Assembly (NCBI GenBank): GCA_030272585.1
Contig: BSYQ01000010.1
Location: 806,001-870,000, forward strand
Length of the DNA: 64,000 nt
Direction: 5' to 3'
Origin: Bryopsis sp. KO-2023
Taxonomy: Eukaryota > Chlorophyta > Ulvophyceae > Bryopsidales > Bryopsidaceae
The translations under genes were made by a program, and so were the position numbers. Below the pieces are notes generated by a model. The model did no database searches. It saw only the letters and a list, made by a program, of their open reading frames with translations, and was not told the DNA's origin. Shown here piece by piece: positions 1 to 12,647 of this stretch; positions within the stretch are counted from its first letter, which is position 1, and each line of letters opens with the position of its first letter.

Positions 1-225
1 TTCGTGATAGGGGTAGATGCTTCACAGGTTGGTTGGGGTGGATACCTTATACGAGGTAAAGAGGTGATAAGGTGCATATTGGGTGTTTGGGAAAAAAAGG
101 ACCAGCATCGGTTACCATATGATTTAGAAATGGAAGCCCTTGTGAGGGCCTTGGGGTACTTCCAAATGTTTACGTTTGGGTTAGAGGTGGTGGTATTATC
201 CAAGTGTGAATCTGATCCTGACTAA
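1..225 (+). pseudogene. RNase H fragment of a retroelement pol, cut by window edge
   Basis: The frame is open from the left edge to a stop at 223-225. It reads as a retroelement RNase H start: 'GVDASQVGWGGYL', then a Gly/Trp stretch, then 'LEMEALVRAL'. This matches the TDAS...GWGA...E.EALA pattern of Ty3/gypsy RNase H. The downstream RNase H catalytic aspartate and the integrase do not follow in frame, so this is probably a relic or the edge of a degraded element. The motif is seen directly; the assignment to gypsy rather than another retroelement is inferred. Confidence 0.5.
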
Positions 226-3200
226 TCGTTATTTTTCTTAAATCGAATTTTCGATCAAATCGACTTTGATCTTGATTGGAAACAACACACCGATTTAATC
301 AAAACATCGACTAAATCGATCCAGCAAAAACTAAATTCTACCACCAAATGGTGAATTTTGCTACCGAACGCAATGTCGGTCGACAAGCAACGCGCCCGAA
401 AGTCCTCTCAATTTTTTTCTTCGCATGGTCTAGGTCATTCACGATTACTCACTCACTGACACTCAATGTCGCTGTCGCTACCGCTGCCGTTGCCACCGTT
501 TCCCTCAGTACTTCGCACTATCGAACCACCACAGTCCAAACTCCAACTTGGAATCTCCTTGGTTGGCGTTTTTAAACGGTCGGAGAGACATGGGAATCAG
601 CAAGAGATGAGATAAGGGGAACTTTGCGGGAGCTTCGAAAAAAGAAACTTCAGGATGAGATGTCAAAATTAGGGTACAAAATACAGTCTAGCAGGGAGAC
701 CAAAGACGCAGAAAAGGTCGCTTATCTTTGTAAGTATCAAAGGAGAAAAGTTACATTGACTGCAAGGCAAAAATGAGAGTTGTTTTGGACTTTGAGGGTG
801 TTGCAAGAAAAATGTTATCCTTATATATTATCCCTACTGTAAGCACCTTTCTTGAAACTTGCAGTTTTAATTATTTTTCTGTTTTTTTTCTTTGCCAAGC
901 TGGAACCAAAGAAGAGAGTCATGTGGACGGAACAGTTGGAGGATGTTATAAATGCCTACTCAGAAATTTTATCCTAGGGGAAAGCATCGGAGATGTTGAG
1001 GGGGAAAAGGAAATACGTGTTGATCTTGAAAAAAAATGAAATAAAATAGATAGACGAGGAGAGGTCCTTTTATTAAAAGCTATCGATTGAAAACCAAACT
1101 CAAAAACTTAAACAGAAAGTACGATCAACATCTCAAAGAAAGCAGGATGAGAACAACTCTCGCAACGACGGGATGGATTCACTCCCTTCCTCACTTGCAA
1201 AACGAGCGAGGAACAAAAAAAGGAATGAATTTTCCTTTACTAATACTCTTAGCAAGGGTTTCGAGTGCGCACGGAACGTCATTAACAATGGTCGTTGCAA
1301 TGGCAATTAAACCACCGTTAATGGCCATTAATGTGACAATAGTGGAGTTCCACTATCCGAAAGAGAAGGGGAAAAGGAAAAGGGGAGAGGGAGTATCGCA
1401 GAGGAATATAATTGAATTATATAATACACTTTGTTCATTGTATTTATACTGTTACAGCCAACGAGGATCACACGACACAACTCGTCATCACTCTATGTGA
1501 GCTGATCTAGAAATAGTGGTCTGGAATGAAGTGTTAGTCATGGGAAAGTCGAGGCTGTCCGGGTATTTCTGTGTTGCGAACAAAGTTGTGTGTAAGAACT
1601 ATTCTCGTCGTGACCTCGTTCTTCGTTGTTATGAGAACAAAATCTTTACAGAGAACGGCACGGCTTATGGAAATTAACGGCATCGTTGTTGCCGTTGCCG
1701 TATTGTTGTCGATTTGAAGACTTCTGCATAACTCCCGTGAATAGTCATTTCATTGTGATCTTGATGTTACACATCATCAGGGAATGATTTAACTGCATCA
1801 CTCCCGACCCAGAAAATCCAATCATCTTCGATTAAAAAAGAAAAGATGATTTTGACAAGATAGTGCTTTCACATGTTGATCCTTATGTTCCATATATCTT
1901 TATCGACTAAGATTCTAGAGATCAACAATATCTGTTGATAATTTTTGACAGCAACACAACCGAAAGATAGATCATGTTACCTAATGCGCAAAACTTTCTT
2001 GTTCATCTTTCGCAACATTTGAAGATAGTGAAAGAATTAAGGTTGAAAAAAGGGAAATCAGCAGCAGAAGCGAAACTTTCCAAAACTTCACAAGTGATGA
2101 AGGTATGTTTGGTTTTCTTCGATCTTTTAAACTTTAAAAAAGTTATTTTTGGCTGATGTGGAAAATATATTGTGACATAGGGCCTTGTGTAGGACAAAAA
2201 TCTTCCAAAAAAACAATCTACATAGATTTGCATGCTTCAGCACGACAAGACGAGTAAGAAACATCCGAGAGGATTGAAGAGGTTGTGCATAAAAGCGCCG
2301 ATGCAGACATCGCACACGCACTCCGCGGGTTGATGGGCAATGAAGCAAATTTGTTAAAATCAAAGGCATAAACGAAGAAATCGGGCGAGCAACATACTTC
2401 GTCATGGGGCCATGCAAACGTACGATAAGGATATGTGATAACAAAATTTGTCGTCTTTCATTCATAGAAATGACAAATATTTCGGTTACGAGAGCTTTCT
2501 CAATGTTTGACGACATTAAGCAAAGGAACTGCTTCAAAAGACGTCAAGATTGCACCTAGAGGAACTAGTGTTTCCTGAAAGTGAAGTGAGCTTTAATTAA
2601 AGTTCAAAAATAAGTTTCTCCTATTATCACCAAGAGTTTTCAAGAGACCAACTTTGATAATGCTTGCTAAGGTGTGTCGAGAGTTGGGTGGACACGTCGA
2701 CAAAAGCAAAGGTGTAGCGGAAGGGGGGCAAGATCAAATGGAGGTTCACGAGGAGCTTCTGGATGAATATAAGAAAATGAATGATTTGAGTGGCATCCTT
2801 TATAATGGATTGAATGTTATCGGCTGTAACTCATTGTATTTTGCAACATTTTGTTATCTTTCGTGATTTTTCTTTGATTGTCTTAGTATTCAATAGTAAA
2901 GTGTGAAAAATTGCTTGACCTACTTGTGCCCAACGTTTCTCAAAATTTGACGAAAAAAATTATCTGACTTGATACCAATCAATGTCACTCAATGCAATTC
3001 TAGCTTCGGTAATTCAACAATTCTAGTAGCTCAACCTACAGACGCTTTTTTCAACAATGGTCGCATAACAACAATAGTCTAAGTAGTATGACTCAAGCCG
3101 AGAAAAAAGCAATTTTTGACGAGCCTGTTCTCCAGCTCAAGTTCGGGGGGGGGGGGGAGTTGGATCTTCTAGCAACACTTTTTCAGGTTGCATTGCGTGC

Positions 3201-3440
3201 TTCCTCTTTATCACGGCTAGCTGGAGTGATCAAGCGTGAGAGAGTATAAGAATGATTAATGCAGTACAGGTGGGTCACATGCGACTCGCCCGTCCCATCG
3301 ATATGACCAGTGAGTTGACTTGTGGAAAAATCGTACCGCCAATCTCACTGTCACGCCTTGAACGTTTTCTAGCCGTTCTGGGAGACCAGGACGGCTGTAA
3401 CACTCTTTCTACACAATTTCAAGCCCAAAGGAAGAACGGG
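226..3440. other. AT-rich intergenic stretch, no convincing gene
   Basis: No ORF here carries a family signature. A lysine/glutamate-rich open stretch at about 587-776 (plus, ending TGA) looks like a decayed coding piece of unknown origin. Another short ORF at 1974-2156 ends near a possible splice donor. A G run lies near 3150. I see no RNA gene. Confidence 0.5.
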
Positions 3441-3449
3441 GATTGACAA

Positions 3450-3545
3450 AAGAAGTGGAGCGGTTAGTGGATCAGGGGGTAGTCTGAGACTACTAGTCTC
3501 TAAGACCATGGCCCGTGACTCGTGGGTTCGAATTAAGAAAGACGC
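3450..3545 (+). other. tRNA-like or SINE-like sequence (weak)
   Basis: A D-arm-like 'GCGGTTAGTGG' is followed about 65 nt later by 'GGGTTCGAATT', which resembles an internal box B. Between them lies a near-perfect 15-nt hairpin (GTAGTCT-G-AGACTAC). The T-stem does not close properly and no clean anticodon arm can be drawn. It is therefore not a functional tRNA by eye; a tRNA-derived SINE or a dead tRNA is more likely. Confidence 0.25.
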
Positions 3546-3889
3546 CTTTCACCAAGTGTTACAGTCGTGACACCAAGTCTCGTAATAATTCAACAAAAAA
3601 TAATTTTGGTTTCTTCTTGGGCTCTCGTATATACAAATATAGGGTATTTGAATGTAGCCGGAAAATTTCTTCGTGTTTTTTAAAAAGGGTGGAATGGGAG
3701 GCTCGGTTGCAAAGGGTCGTCATGTCGACCGTGTTTCGATTGATTTGGCTATGACCTCGTCTCCTGGCGCGGGAGCAAGTACCCAGACATTGGGAGATTT
3801 TCTCGGGGAAACAGCAATAAAGGGCATGCAGATACACCCCCACTTAACGCAAAAACGCCTCAGCAAGATAAACCTTGATCAGAGTTGTG

Positions 3890-4165
3890 CACTGCGGCTA
3901 CAGAATTTCTGTAGCCGTTAACGTACTACGATATAGTTATAGTTGCCGTAGCCTTAGCACGAAATCTGGCCTCCGTACTGCTAAGAACGGCGTTCCGTAG
4001 TAGTAGTCCGGAGTGCAGACATGATACAGGATCACTACGGTGTCCGTGCCTAACGTGTTTACCCCGAGATAGAAGTTCCTGGGTGTTACGGTTGCCGATG
4101 TACGTTACTACGGCAGCCGTAGCCACTACGGTCGAACTACGGTCTGTTACGGAACATCAAGTGTG
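3890..4165. repeat. Cluster of CTACGG/CCGTAG motifs
   Basis: About 275 bp in which the hexamer CTACGG and its complement CCGTAG, with near variants, recur in both orientations, becoming densest at 4100-4150. No ORF or terminal repeat explains it. Confidence 0.6.
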
Positions 4166-4494
4166 ACCCGAGGTCGCTGACCTCCATCTTACAAGTACCA
4201 AAACGTAACCTTCCACCAGCCCTTTCGCAAACTTTCTCGCAACATGAAGCGAACGAGCGCCTGAACAAGCACAACAAGCAAAACAGCAAAACAGAAAGAT
4301 ATAACCGCATGGAAAGAGACCAATCGACATCCAGGAGGATGGTAGAAGGAAGAAGCGTGCCGTGGAGGGGAAGGCCCAAGTGGGGAGCATTAGAGGTTTG
4401 CAAGTCGGGACGAGTGCAGCCACGCAGGCAAAGGCTCCACTGGGGACGAGTGTTTCGGTGGCTTCGTCGGGTGGCGGTCAGTCATGTGCCGCAC

Positions 4495-4700
4495 AGAACT
4501 GACCCCTGTTCTGTGAGATGAACAGAACCGAGATCCGTGCACGTTTTGTGCACCCTGTGCTGTTCTGTCCTGTGGAGCGAAATTCCACCGACTAGAATAG
4601 CACAGAGGCTCTGTGCGCGGAACAGGACGGCCCTGTGTTGCACAGATGCACAGACTACATTGAATTGCATAGAACTGCACAGAAACGCGCACAAAAAGTG
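4495..4700. repeat. Cluster of CTGTGC/GCACAG motifs
   Basis: About 200 bp rich in GCACAG, CACAGA, CTGTGC and TTCTGT in both orientations. It looks like a locally expanded short-motif array distinct from the CTACGG cluster just upstream. Confidence 0.55.
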
Positions 4701-7331
4701 CACAAACCTTGCCATTCATGATCACGTGCTTGTGGGGGTATGCATGGTCTAAGGTGAAGATGGAGTCACTAGATTGAGAACCAGGAATCGGTTTGTACCC
4801 AGACCAGCAAAAAAAAGAAAGGGGTTATTGAAATCACCTGACGGTGTTTTCAAAATGGAGACTGCCTACCTTAGTCACCGACTTCCACCCCAGCATTCAA
4901 GGAAATGGCCCGTTCCTTGTAACTTACAACGTTCATTCCTAATGTCTCTGCTTTGGTTATGGAGGGTGATATGAAATTGACTGACGTCGGCGAGATCAGT
5001 CCGTCCGACAATACCAACTCAAACGAGTGTGGTTCGAGATGTGAGATCTCGTACCGATCCAAAGGTCATATAAGCACGGACTCCCGTCCTCTAAGCTTCT
5101 TGATTATCCTTCAATACTGTCTTCGGTTATTGTGCCTTCGTCCCATATTGAAAGTGTATATCAACTAGTTTCGGAGCGATTACCCTACGCTTGTATATAC
5201 TATATGAACGCGTCGTCGAAAACTACCAATTAGGACCAAAATATTCCTCGTTTTTCTGTTCTCTCGGACAATCCTCAACTTAGGCGCACAGCTTGCCGCG
5301 CCCCCTTGCACGGGGGCGCGGTACGGGAGGTGCCGGGGTTGGAGGCCGTGTTGACCGCCGAAAGTATATGTCAGAGGGTGCATCGTGGATTACATTGAAC
5401 ACATCGATATTGTGATGAGGAATCCAGAACAAGGATACTCAAGAACGCTTATAGTGTTTACCTATGAGGGAAATTTGTTGAGATCAATTGTCAAAGAAAC
5501 CTTGGCGGCAATTGTAGGCTCGTTTATTGTTTGCTTTTTTTCCAGAGGTCATCAACAAGGACGGTCACTTTCGACTCAACATCGTTTTATAGTTCGTAAC
5601 TATTGATCGTGTTCGAAAATTACTCTTGCTCATGATGTTTTGACTCATGTGGCTCGTATCATTTGTCCAACATGAAAATATTCACTGTTAGCTCAACTAA
5701 GTTGTTCAAGGCACAGGGAAATTATTAGAGTAGGAGACGTCGTTTTAATGTGTTACAATGCCGGAGATGTAGTTCATTGATATAAGTTAAAAGAGTGATA
5801 AAAAGGGCCATACATTGTAGGTAGATTGCAGGAAAAGTGTTCATCTAAGTTACAGCGAATGACTGGTGAAAGGGAATTACAACCATGCTAAATTAAAGCT
5901 TTACTATGTGCGAGGGAAGTTTGATGTGTTGAATTGAAGGTGTTATTAGAGAGTGCGTAGATAGAAAAGACGGGAGTAGAGATCGGGACGTTCTAGCTCG
6001 TACTAGCTAGTAGCTTGTTTGGAAAAACGTTGTTGTAACAAGAAAATGGATTAATAAACACTCATGTGTGTGAGCGAGGGGCCTTGCAGACGCCGCCCTC
6101 ACGAAAATATAAGAACACAGGCTGAAGGGCAGGTACTAGGAAATAGTTTTGTTCTAGGCATGTGTAAATTTTGGCACCATCAAGATAGATGTATATCAGA
6201 GATAGAGATATATATGGGGAAGTGGTGGGGTAGGAAGGCTAGGTGCCCTTCAATGTAGAGCAAGAGCAACATTGAAATGGAACATAGAAAAACTTGCACC
6301 TAACCAGAAAGGTTGACATGCTTTGCATTGTACATATAAGAATTTAGTGTTAAAAGAATATGAAGAAGAAAATAAGTGGCAAGAGGTGAAAATTGCTTTG
6401 AGACGACTGGTACAATCTCCTGCCACGGAAGACATCCAAATTGCTAAAAGATTACTCTTTGATTCTCTCAACCCAAATGAAGGTTTTAGATATTGCCATG
6501 GATTGAGAAAGAATCAGGGGGGGTTATGATAACCTGACACTATTTCCAAAATCAATAATGGTTTAGAGGCATCCAACAACGTCCAAAAAAATGATATCGT
6601 TTAAAGAACTTATTACTGCCTAGGAACTTGTTTCATAGAATATTTCAGAAAATGCAGCACTGGCTTGCACAGGTGGGCTGGGTGTCCAAGAACGGGACCG
6701 GCCCATCCTAGTTGCCTTGAATAGCTAGGTGTAGACCGGGGCAGCCCGAATTTCTGCAAAAACTGGAGCTGGCTAGGTTGCCCAGGTTACACCGAGGTCG
6801 AACGTATCTGCACCGATGTAGCGGCACTGTAACCACCGGACGTCAAGTACGAAAACGCTATATATACCTTGAAATCAGTTACCCTCCCTTTTCGCAACAT
6901 TAGAACTTCGCTGAAAGGTTCAGATTTGTTTGCATATTTTTTTCGGGAAACGATTTTACCATGTAGCGGACTTTAAGGCGACGATCAGGGAAAGGGAAAG
7001 GCCCAACAAACAGATTAGAGTGGAAGTGGCAGCACGTTTTCTCCGGGCAACTGCCCGGGAGGAGCTCCCTCACCTCCGCAACAACCCATGCAAAATATCA
7101 TGGGAACACTACTGAGCAACAGGTGAAGGAGGGAGTGGCACGCGCCAAAAGGCGAAAATAAACACAAGATTCACAATCCCACCCATCCACCAGTTTCTGC
7201 TCATGTACAATTTGTTGTTGTTGCTAAAGCAGGCTAGCACACTGCACCAGCTGAGGATGACCAGGGCCCTGAGCGTGGGGGTGTTAAACGTTCTCGCATG
7301 ACTCCCTATGTGAGTAGTCGACGCGAAAAAC
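4701..7331. other. Retroelement debris, largely unassigned
   Basis: Apart from the integrase-tail relic listed separately, this stretch has no gene I can defend. A coding-like run at 6323-6529 (plus) is open but matches nothing I recognise. Sequence around 6670-6850 is locally GC-richer than its surroundings. Confidence 0.4.
5720..5925 (+). pseudogene. Relic of a gypsy-type integrase C-terminus
   Basis: Read with several stops, this segment shows 'VGDVVLM', then 'KGPYIVGRLQ' and, after a break, 'KLYYVRG'-like residues. That order is typical of the GPY/F region of Ty3/gypsy integrases. Internal stops and spacing show it is dead. The first two motifs are visible; the last is approximate. Confidence 0.35.
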
Positions 7332-7472
7332 ATGTACGACGTATTATTGGGTCTCGATTGGCTCGGCTCTAAGGGAGCGATAGCTTCGTTCGACGAAATG
7401 TCTTTCCTTTTTGTTCGAGCCCGAACGATATTTGCGTCTCAGTGGACGGCCCAAGGGTATAACATTAGGTGA
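7332..7472 (+). pseudogene. Relic of a retroelement aspartic protease C-terminal part
   Basis: A 46-codon open piece begins 'MYDVLLGLDWL' and continues 'SKGAIASFDEMSFLF'. The 'LLGLDWL' stretch is the conserved second half of Ty3/gypsy proteases (ILGxDWL), followed by a short strand. The catalytic D-S/T-G part is not found upstream and the frame closes with TGA. It adds to the pol scraps in the first 8 kb; whether they come from one element is unknown. Confidence 0.45.
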
Positions 7473-9429
7473 GACCCGTGCATCTATAATCAATATTATA
7501 GAGTCTAAAAGTAAGTTTGCTTGATTTCTTGGGAAGTTCGTACACAAAGACCAATATCTTTTTCTAAGGATATCTATCAATAAACCCTACCATAATTCAA
7601 AGAGTTGGGTTAAACAATTGTAGAATAGTACTTTCACTTCATAAACCCTCCTATAGATCTAAATGCATTGTCTCATGAAGAGGGCCTAACTACTTAAATT
7701 TGCACTGGCACATGGTCTTGAAGTACTAAGGTAAATTTTTACTTCTTTCGATCAACCTCCTTCTACTTTCGACATTGCGAAACGTTCTTGAAGCAACAAA
7801 GAAAACAAAGAATAACAATCTTTAGAAGATTATTTACATTGCTCAAGGGTTATTGATTCATTGATCATGCATCCTGATTCTGACATGTGCTTGGAAGTAA
7901 TAGTGATGAAATCGTTTTACTAATCTCAAGAGATTGATAACACCGCATCTATGCTCACATCCCTACGTTTAACCTAAAATAAATATGTGGGAACTTCGCT
8001 TTGGGGGTGCACATTTTGTTTTACCTTCCAATAAAATACTAACTACTGTTACAAGTAATGGTGTGAGATTGAGGAGAGCAGAATGAACTTGAGAGGCAGA
8101 TGTCCTATTCTCATAAAAATTATATCAAGCACTAGAGGGCGTTTAATAGAAGGTCACTCGAAAAAACTAAGTTCTTTCCCATGACGTTTTTTCCTCCTCT
8201 TCATTTCAAATGCATAGAGTTTGGAGGCGTCAGGAATATATTGGAAGCGACGTTTAATAAGAAGAATATCTTCTCTTATGCAACTCCTTATAGACTTCGA
8301 AATAATCAAGATTAATCATCCGATTTTAGTACCTACGTTGATATATTGTAGCTAATAAAAAATGACGCTTATGGAGGGGATGAAAGACAAGAAGAAAATC
8401 CTTTCCGCCATTAGGTATCATAGTCTGGAGTTACACCGGAAACATGTCCTAGCTTGGCGTTGATTTCTTAAAAACAACCCTAAATTTCTATCTATTGATT
8501 CACAAGAACGAATAAGGTAGATACGGTGGATAAGGTAGAACAAGTGTTTTTATTTTTATTTTTGGGGGGGTTGGGAGTTCGTTTTAGGTAAAGAAAGACC
8601 CTCTAAAAACCTTCAATAAGTTCATAATGCGTTGCGACAAAAAAGTCAAACTTCCCCATCATAAAAAAAAAGATAGTTCATGACGTTTCTACTTCAAAAA
8701 AAAAATCAATTGTCAAGGGTACAAAATAAATTACCTTCCGCAATCCACCATCCAGCTGCACCCTCCTCTTTTCACGAAAAAGACTCCTTGGAAAAATATT
8801 GGAAAAACAAGGAAAAGAATTGGTAAGAAATAAGTAGATATGTTCTCATTGAGATATATCAGGCAGGGTAGAAAAAAAAACTCTGTTCCCTTTTTTCGGG
8901 TCAGAACAGCACTGGGCAGGAGTGAAAAAAACTGGGGAAATATGGGTTTTGTGAATATTTTTTTTATTTCCCAGACCGTTCAGGCCCAAGCAAACCCCCA
9001 AAAAAATAATAAAAAGGAAGGAGAGGATCCGCCGTCAAGAATTCACTCTGCGACGTTCACGTTTCGAAAGAGAAAAGAAAGGTGGAATCTTTCATAGGAG
9101 CCGCCTGCGCTCAAAAAACTCTCTTTTCGATTCTTCCTATCTCTTGTTTTCAACCTTTTCCAGCCGAAAATCCCCCAGAAACGAGAGGAAAAAAAGGAAT
9201 CTTCCAAATCGACAGTTACACCACGTGCGCTCAAAAGTGTCCCACCGTTTCGGTTCGTTTCTTGGTTCATTTCTCCAGGCCTTCCAGCCAACCCATCTCG
9301 TTTTCCAAAACGCCCCTGGTCAAAACGCCCCGACAGCGCCGACGAGCCGCCCTGCGACAGCAATGGGTCGTTGAACCGGTTTACTCGTGAAAATTTGGTG
9401 TTCTTCCCAAACTCCCTGGATCCTTCCGC
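7473..9429. other. AT-rich spacer upstream of the diphosphatase gene
   Basis: No ORF with coding character. From 9040 on, composition becomes GC-richer and pyrimidine-rich, as expected for promoter and 5' leader DNA of the following gene. A decamer TGCGCTCAAA occurs twice (about 9107 and 9228). Confidence 0.4.
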
Positions 9430-9625
9430 ATGGCAGACGTGGAGAATTCGTCAGACAAATGGGTTCAACAAAACGAGGATTTCGAATCTGGAGGGCCTGC
9501 GCACCCTCTTCCCCCCAGCTTGACAGCCGTTTCCGTTCCGCACCTGGGTGTCCCAAGAAGACGACCAAAAAGTTATCCAATCAGCCCCGAGAAGCCTCCG
9601 ATCCTTGGGCTTGACCTCGTTCTCG

Positions 9626-10636
9626 ATGCCCAGCATATCTCAGCAAGAGGCAGCCCCCAGTGTTTCGCTCACCACCGCCAGGTCGGGCCCCCCTCGCGCC
9701 CCCCTGCTGCGCATCGGCGTGGTCAGCGACATTCAGTACTGCGACATCGACGACCGACTCTCTTTCGTGGGCAAGCTCCGATACTACCGCAACACGCTGA
9801 CCCAGATCAGCAAGGCGAAGGATGCATGGAACGCGGAGGGCGTCGATTTGGTGGTGCATTGTGGGGATATAATCGACGGTACGAACAAGTTTAACGCGAC
9901 GTCGGAGCAAGCGCTGGCGAAGGTGGTGGATATCCTGGATAGAATCGAAGCCCCCGTGCATCACGTGTTGGGCAATCACTGCGTGCTGTGCATGCCGAGG
10001 GATCGATTGCGAACGATGTTGAAAATGGGGACCGAATCGTCCGAATTCGGCTACTATTCGGTGTCGCCCTGTGCATCTTGGCGGATCTTAATGCTGGATT
10101 CGTCGGATGTAGCGATACATGGCCGGGCTGCAGATCATCCCCACACCTTGCAAGCCATCGAAATTTTAAATGCCAGAAATCCTAACGAGAAAAAGGAGGA
10201 TCCCACAGGTTTGGAAGGCACCCAGCGCAGGTTCGTTTCCTTCGGCGGTGGCGTCGGGGACGGACAATTGAAATGGATCACCTCGGAGCTCCGAGAATCG
10301 ATGGCCATGGGACAAAATGTGGTGATTTGCTGCCACATTCCTCTGATTGAAGGGCTGTATCAGCCTACCTGCTTGGCTTGGAATTACCAGGAGGTGCTGG
10401 CGGTTTTGCATGAATTTCCTAATGTTCGATTGGCGATGTATGGCCACACGCACAACCCATCTTATCTGCAGGACTCCAAGGGAATTCATCATATGGTGCT
10501 GCCAGGGTTGGTGGAAACTGCTCCGGAACAGATGGCACATGGTTCCTTGGCTCTTTTCGAAGATAGGGTGGAAATGAGCGGGTTTGGGGAAAAACCTCGG
10601 GTTATGTTTCTGCCGAATGTTGCAGATGTGAAGTGA
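9626..10636 (+). CDS. ADPRM: Mn-dependent ADP-ribose/CDP-alcohol diphosphatase-like metallophosphatase
   Basis: A single-exon 336-residue protein of the calcineurin-like phosphoesterase fold. Family members hydrolyse ADP-ribose, CDP-choline and related nucleotides, usually in the cytosol, using two metal ions. The metal-binding blocks appear in order: 'GVVSDIQYCD' near residue 33, 'VHCGDIID', 'LGNHC', 'CCHIPLIEG' and 'YGHTHN'. Length fits the family. I chose ATG 9626; the frame is open upstream to about 9548 but has no ATG there. An overlapping +1-frame ORF with an upstream ATG (9430-9894) may act as an uORF. The lack of introns contrasts with its intron-rich neighbours. The family call is firm; the substrate is inferred. 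Confidence 0.9.
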   Translation: MPSISQQEAAPSVSLTTARSGPPRAPLLRIGVVSDIQYCDIDDRLSFVGKLRYYRNTLTQISKAKDAWNAEGVDLVVHCGDIIDGTNKFNATSEQALAKVVDILDRIEAPVHHVLGNHCVLCMPRDRLRTMLKMGTESSEFGYYSVSPCASWRILMLDSSDVAIHGRAADHPHTLQAIEILNARNPNEKKEDPTGLEGTQRRFVSFGGGVGDGQLKWITSELRESMAMGQNVVICCHIPLIEGLYQPTCLAWNYQEVLAVLHEFPNVRLAMYGHTHNPSYLQDSKGIHHMVLPGLVETAPEQMAHGSLALFEDRVEMSGFGEKPRVMFLPNVADVK

Positions 10637-12249
10637 TGTGGGGTTCTGGGCATATAATTCTGGTCTGTATTCTTACTCAATGGTCAAAAGGCAAGCATTT
10701 TAGGGAAAAAGGGCCATTTCCCGATGGGAAAAAAAAGAGCAGGTTTGGTTGGAACAGGGGGTAAGAAAGTAAATGCTTGGCTGTAGGATTTGATGGTGAT
10801 ATGATTAGTTGGTTCATTTTGGTCTTTTCTTATCAGCGATGGTGTCGGTGGAAGCCACTGACACTGTGAATGCCTGAAGTGTGCATAGAAATGTTTATCA
10901 TTGGGCTAGGGGGAAAATGATACGATGTTGGGGGTTGAGCCGACCAATGCCCTATATATTTCTCTAGCTGTGAAGGTTCAGCTCGTATTTCCAGGAAAGA
11001 GGATCCAGGGTCGAAATTTGACTGCATGTTCGAATTTCTACGCATACTTGTTGGGGTTTGGCGATGACTAATGTATTTTAGGCAGCGGGTGGACCGGCCA
11101 TCGTTCCATTATTCTTTGACTGGTGTTTTTTTTAGGGGGACTGGTTGGTGTTGGGGGAAATGTGCGATTCGTATAATGGCTCGATAAAATGGGTTTATTT
11201 CTTTTAGAAAACCGGGGGGGGGCAGGGGCTGTTATCGTTTTAACGGAGCTGGTAGACTCCTATTTGTTTTAGAATTGGGCTGGCTGACAATTGCTTATAA
11301 CGACCATGAGCAAGGTGGAGAATATGTAAATGTGTGTGTTTGTGTGTGTGGGTGTGGGAGGAGGGGGGGGGGTTAGTCATTAGGACCCCCTGATAGAGAA
11401 TACCATTTTCTACAAAGCCCTACCACAGGGAGGGAAGAATCGCCTCGCCCATTGGGAAGAAATCTGTGTGGCTCTTTTTTGCTGCAGGGATGGGGTTGAA
11501 TTCAACCGATACTCTGTTTTGCAGTGGGGAGGAAACATCCAGAAAAACTGCTATTTGCTTTGATGAAAGAAGAAATAAGTGAAATCGCTGATTGAAATTG
11601 TTGACTGGATGATGGATCATCATGCTTGCGTATGGACTTGATGATATAGTTTTTCTCGGTCCAAGTTTGCAGCCGTATGAAACCACGTACCAAGAATATT
11701 GAAAATTTCTGAACATTGCCCACAGCATCTTATGCATACATCAGCTCGATGATGAGTTTCTGGATAACTTGGCTGGTGAATGGGATGGATTGAATGGGGT
11801 GGTTTTTCTTCTTATGGTTTCTTTCGTATCCCCACTTTTTCACCACAAACGATACTCTATTTTCCAAAAATTGTTTTGGTCCACCACCCCCACTTTCTGT
11901 AGCTCCATCAGAGTTTTGTCAATTGGCAGACGGTGGACCACTGGGAAATCAGGAGGTCGGTGGTGGACCAATGTATTCTGAACCACTTTCTGAAAAGAAA
12001 GTTTTTCCAATATTCAATTCAGAGCTGCATCAGAAGAGTGCCTGAAGAATTACAGTGAGGGAGAGCTCATTTAAAGCAGGACCGAGAATAAGCGAACGAT
12101 AGGCCCCCCACTTGAACCTCTTTCGACCCGTTCTTTCGTTGAAGCATTCTTTGCAAACGATAAACACACATGTAGTTGCTTTCTGGAGGAGAGGCGTCTT
12201 TCTTTGCATGGAGGGCTACCTCAGCATTGCCTAATCCAGAATGAACAAT
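10637..12249. other. Spacer between the diphosphatase gene and the helicase relic
   Basis: No supported gene. A GT-rich microsatellite with a G run lies at about 11326-11373. A missing helicase C-terminal exon would be expected here on the minus strand, but I found none of its expected motifs. Confidence 0.45.
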
Positions 12250-12387
12250 CTTCTTACGATCCCGTTCGTATTGCTTGGCCATTCTCTATTCTCCTTTCGA
12301 GTTTCGAGCATTTCGCCAACCATCGTAGGCAGCCAGCCACCGCCATCAAGTGATCGGATTGCTGCCCAGAAGCGATGGTTTCAGAAC
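12250..12387 (-). pseudogene. DHX29 relic exon 19: last recognisable piece
   Basis: Starts in phase 1 after a CAG acceptor with 'ASGQQSDHLMAVAGCLRW', the SDHL signature of the domain. The reading then leaves the family pattern and stops. The OB-fold C-terminus is missing. Confidence 0.55.
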
Positions 12388-12647
12388 CTGTCAGAAAAAA
12401 AACAAATTGAAAAATTGGGAAAGAGAAACACTGCCCTCCCCCCCCCAAAAAAATGAATAATAATAATAGTAATCATAGTATTCTTTTTTTTGTTTTCTTG
12501 TATGATTGTAGGATGCTTTTTTTTCTTTATTTTTTTGTCAAAACGTATTGCATCAAGGCTAAAACCCCCATGTAGTCCATCCACTATATATATATATATG
12601 AGTGAAATGAGTGATATGAGTGAGTGCAAAAACAGATTCATACCCAC

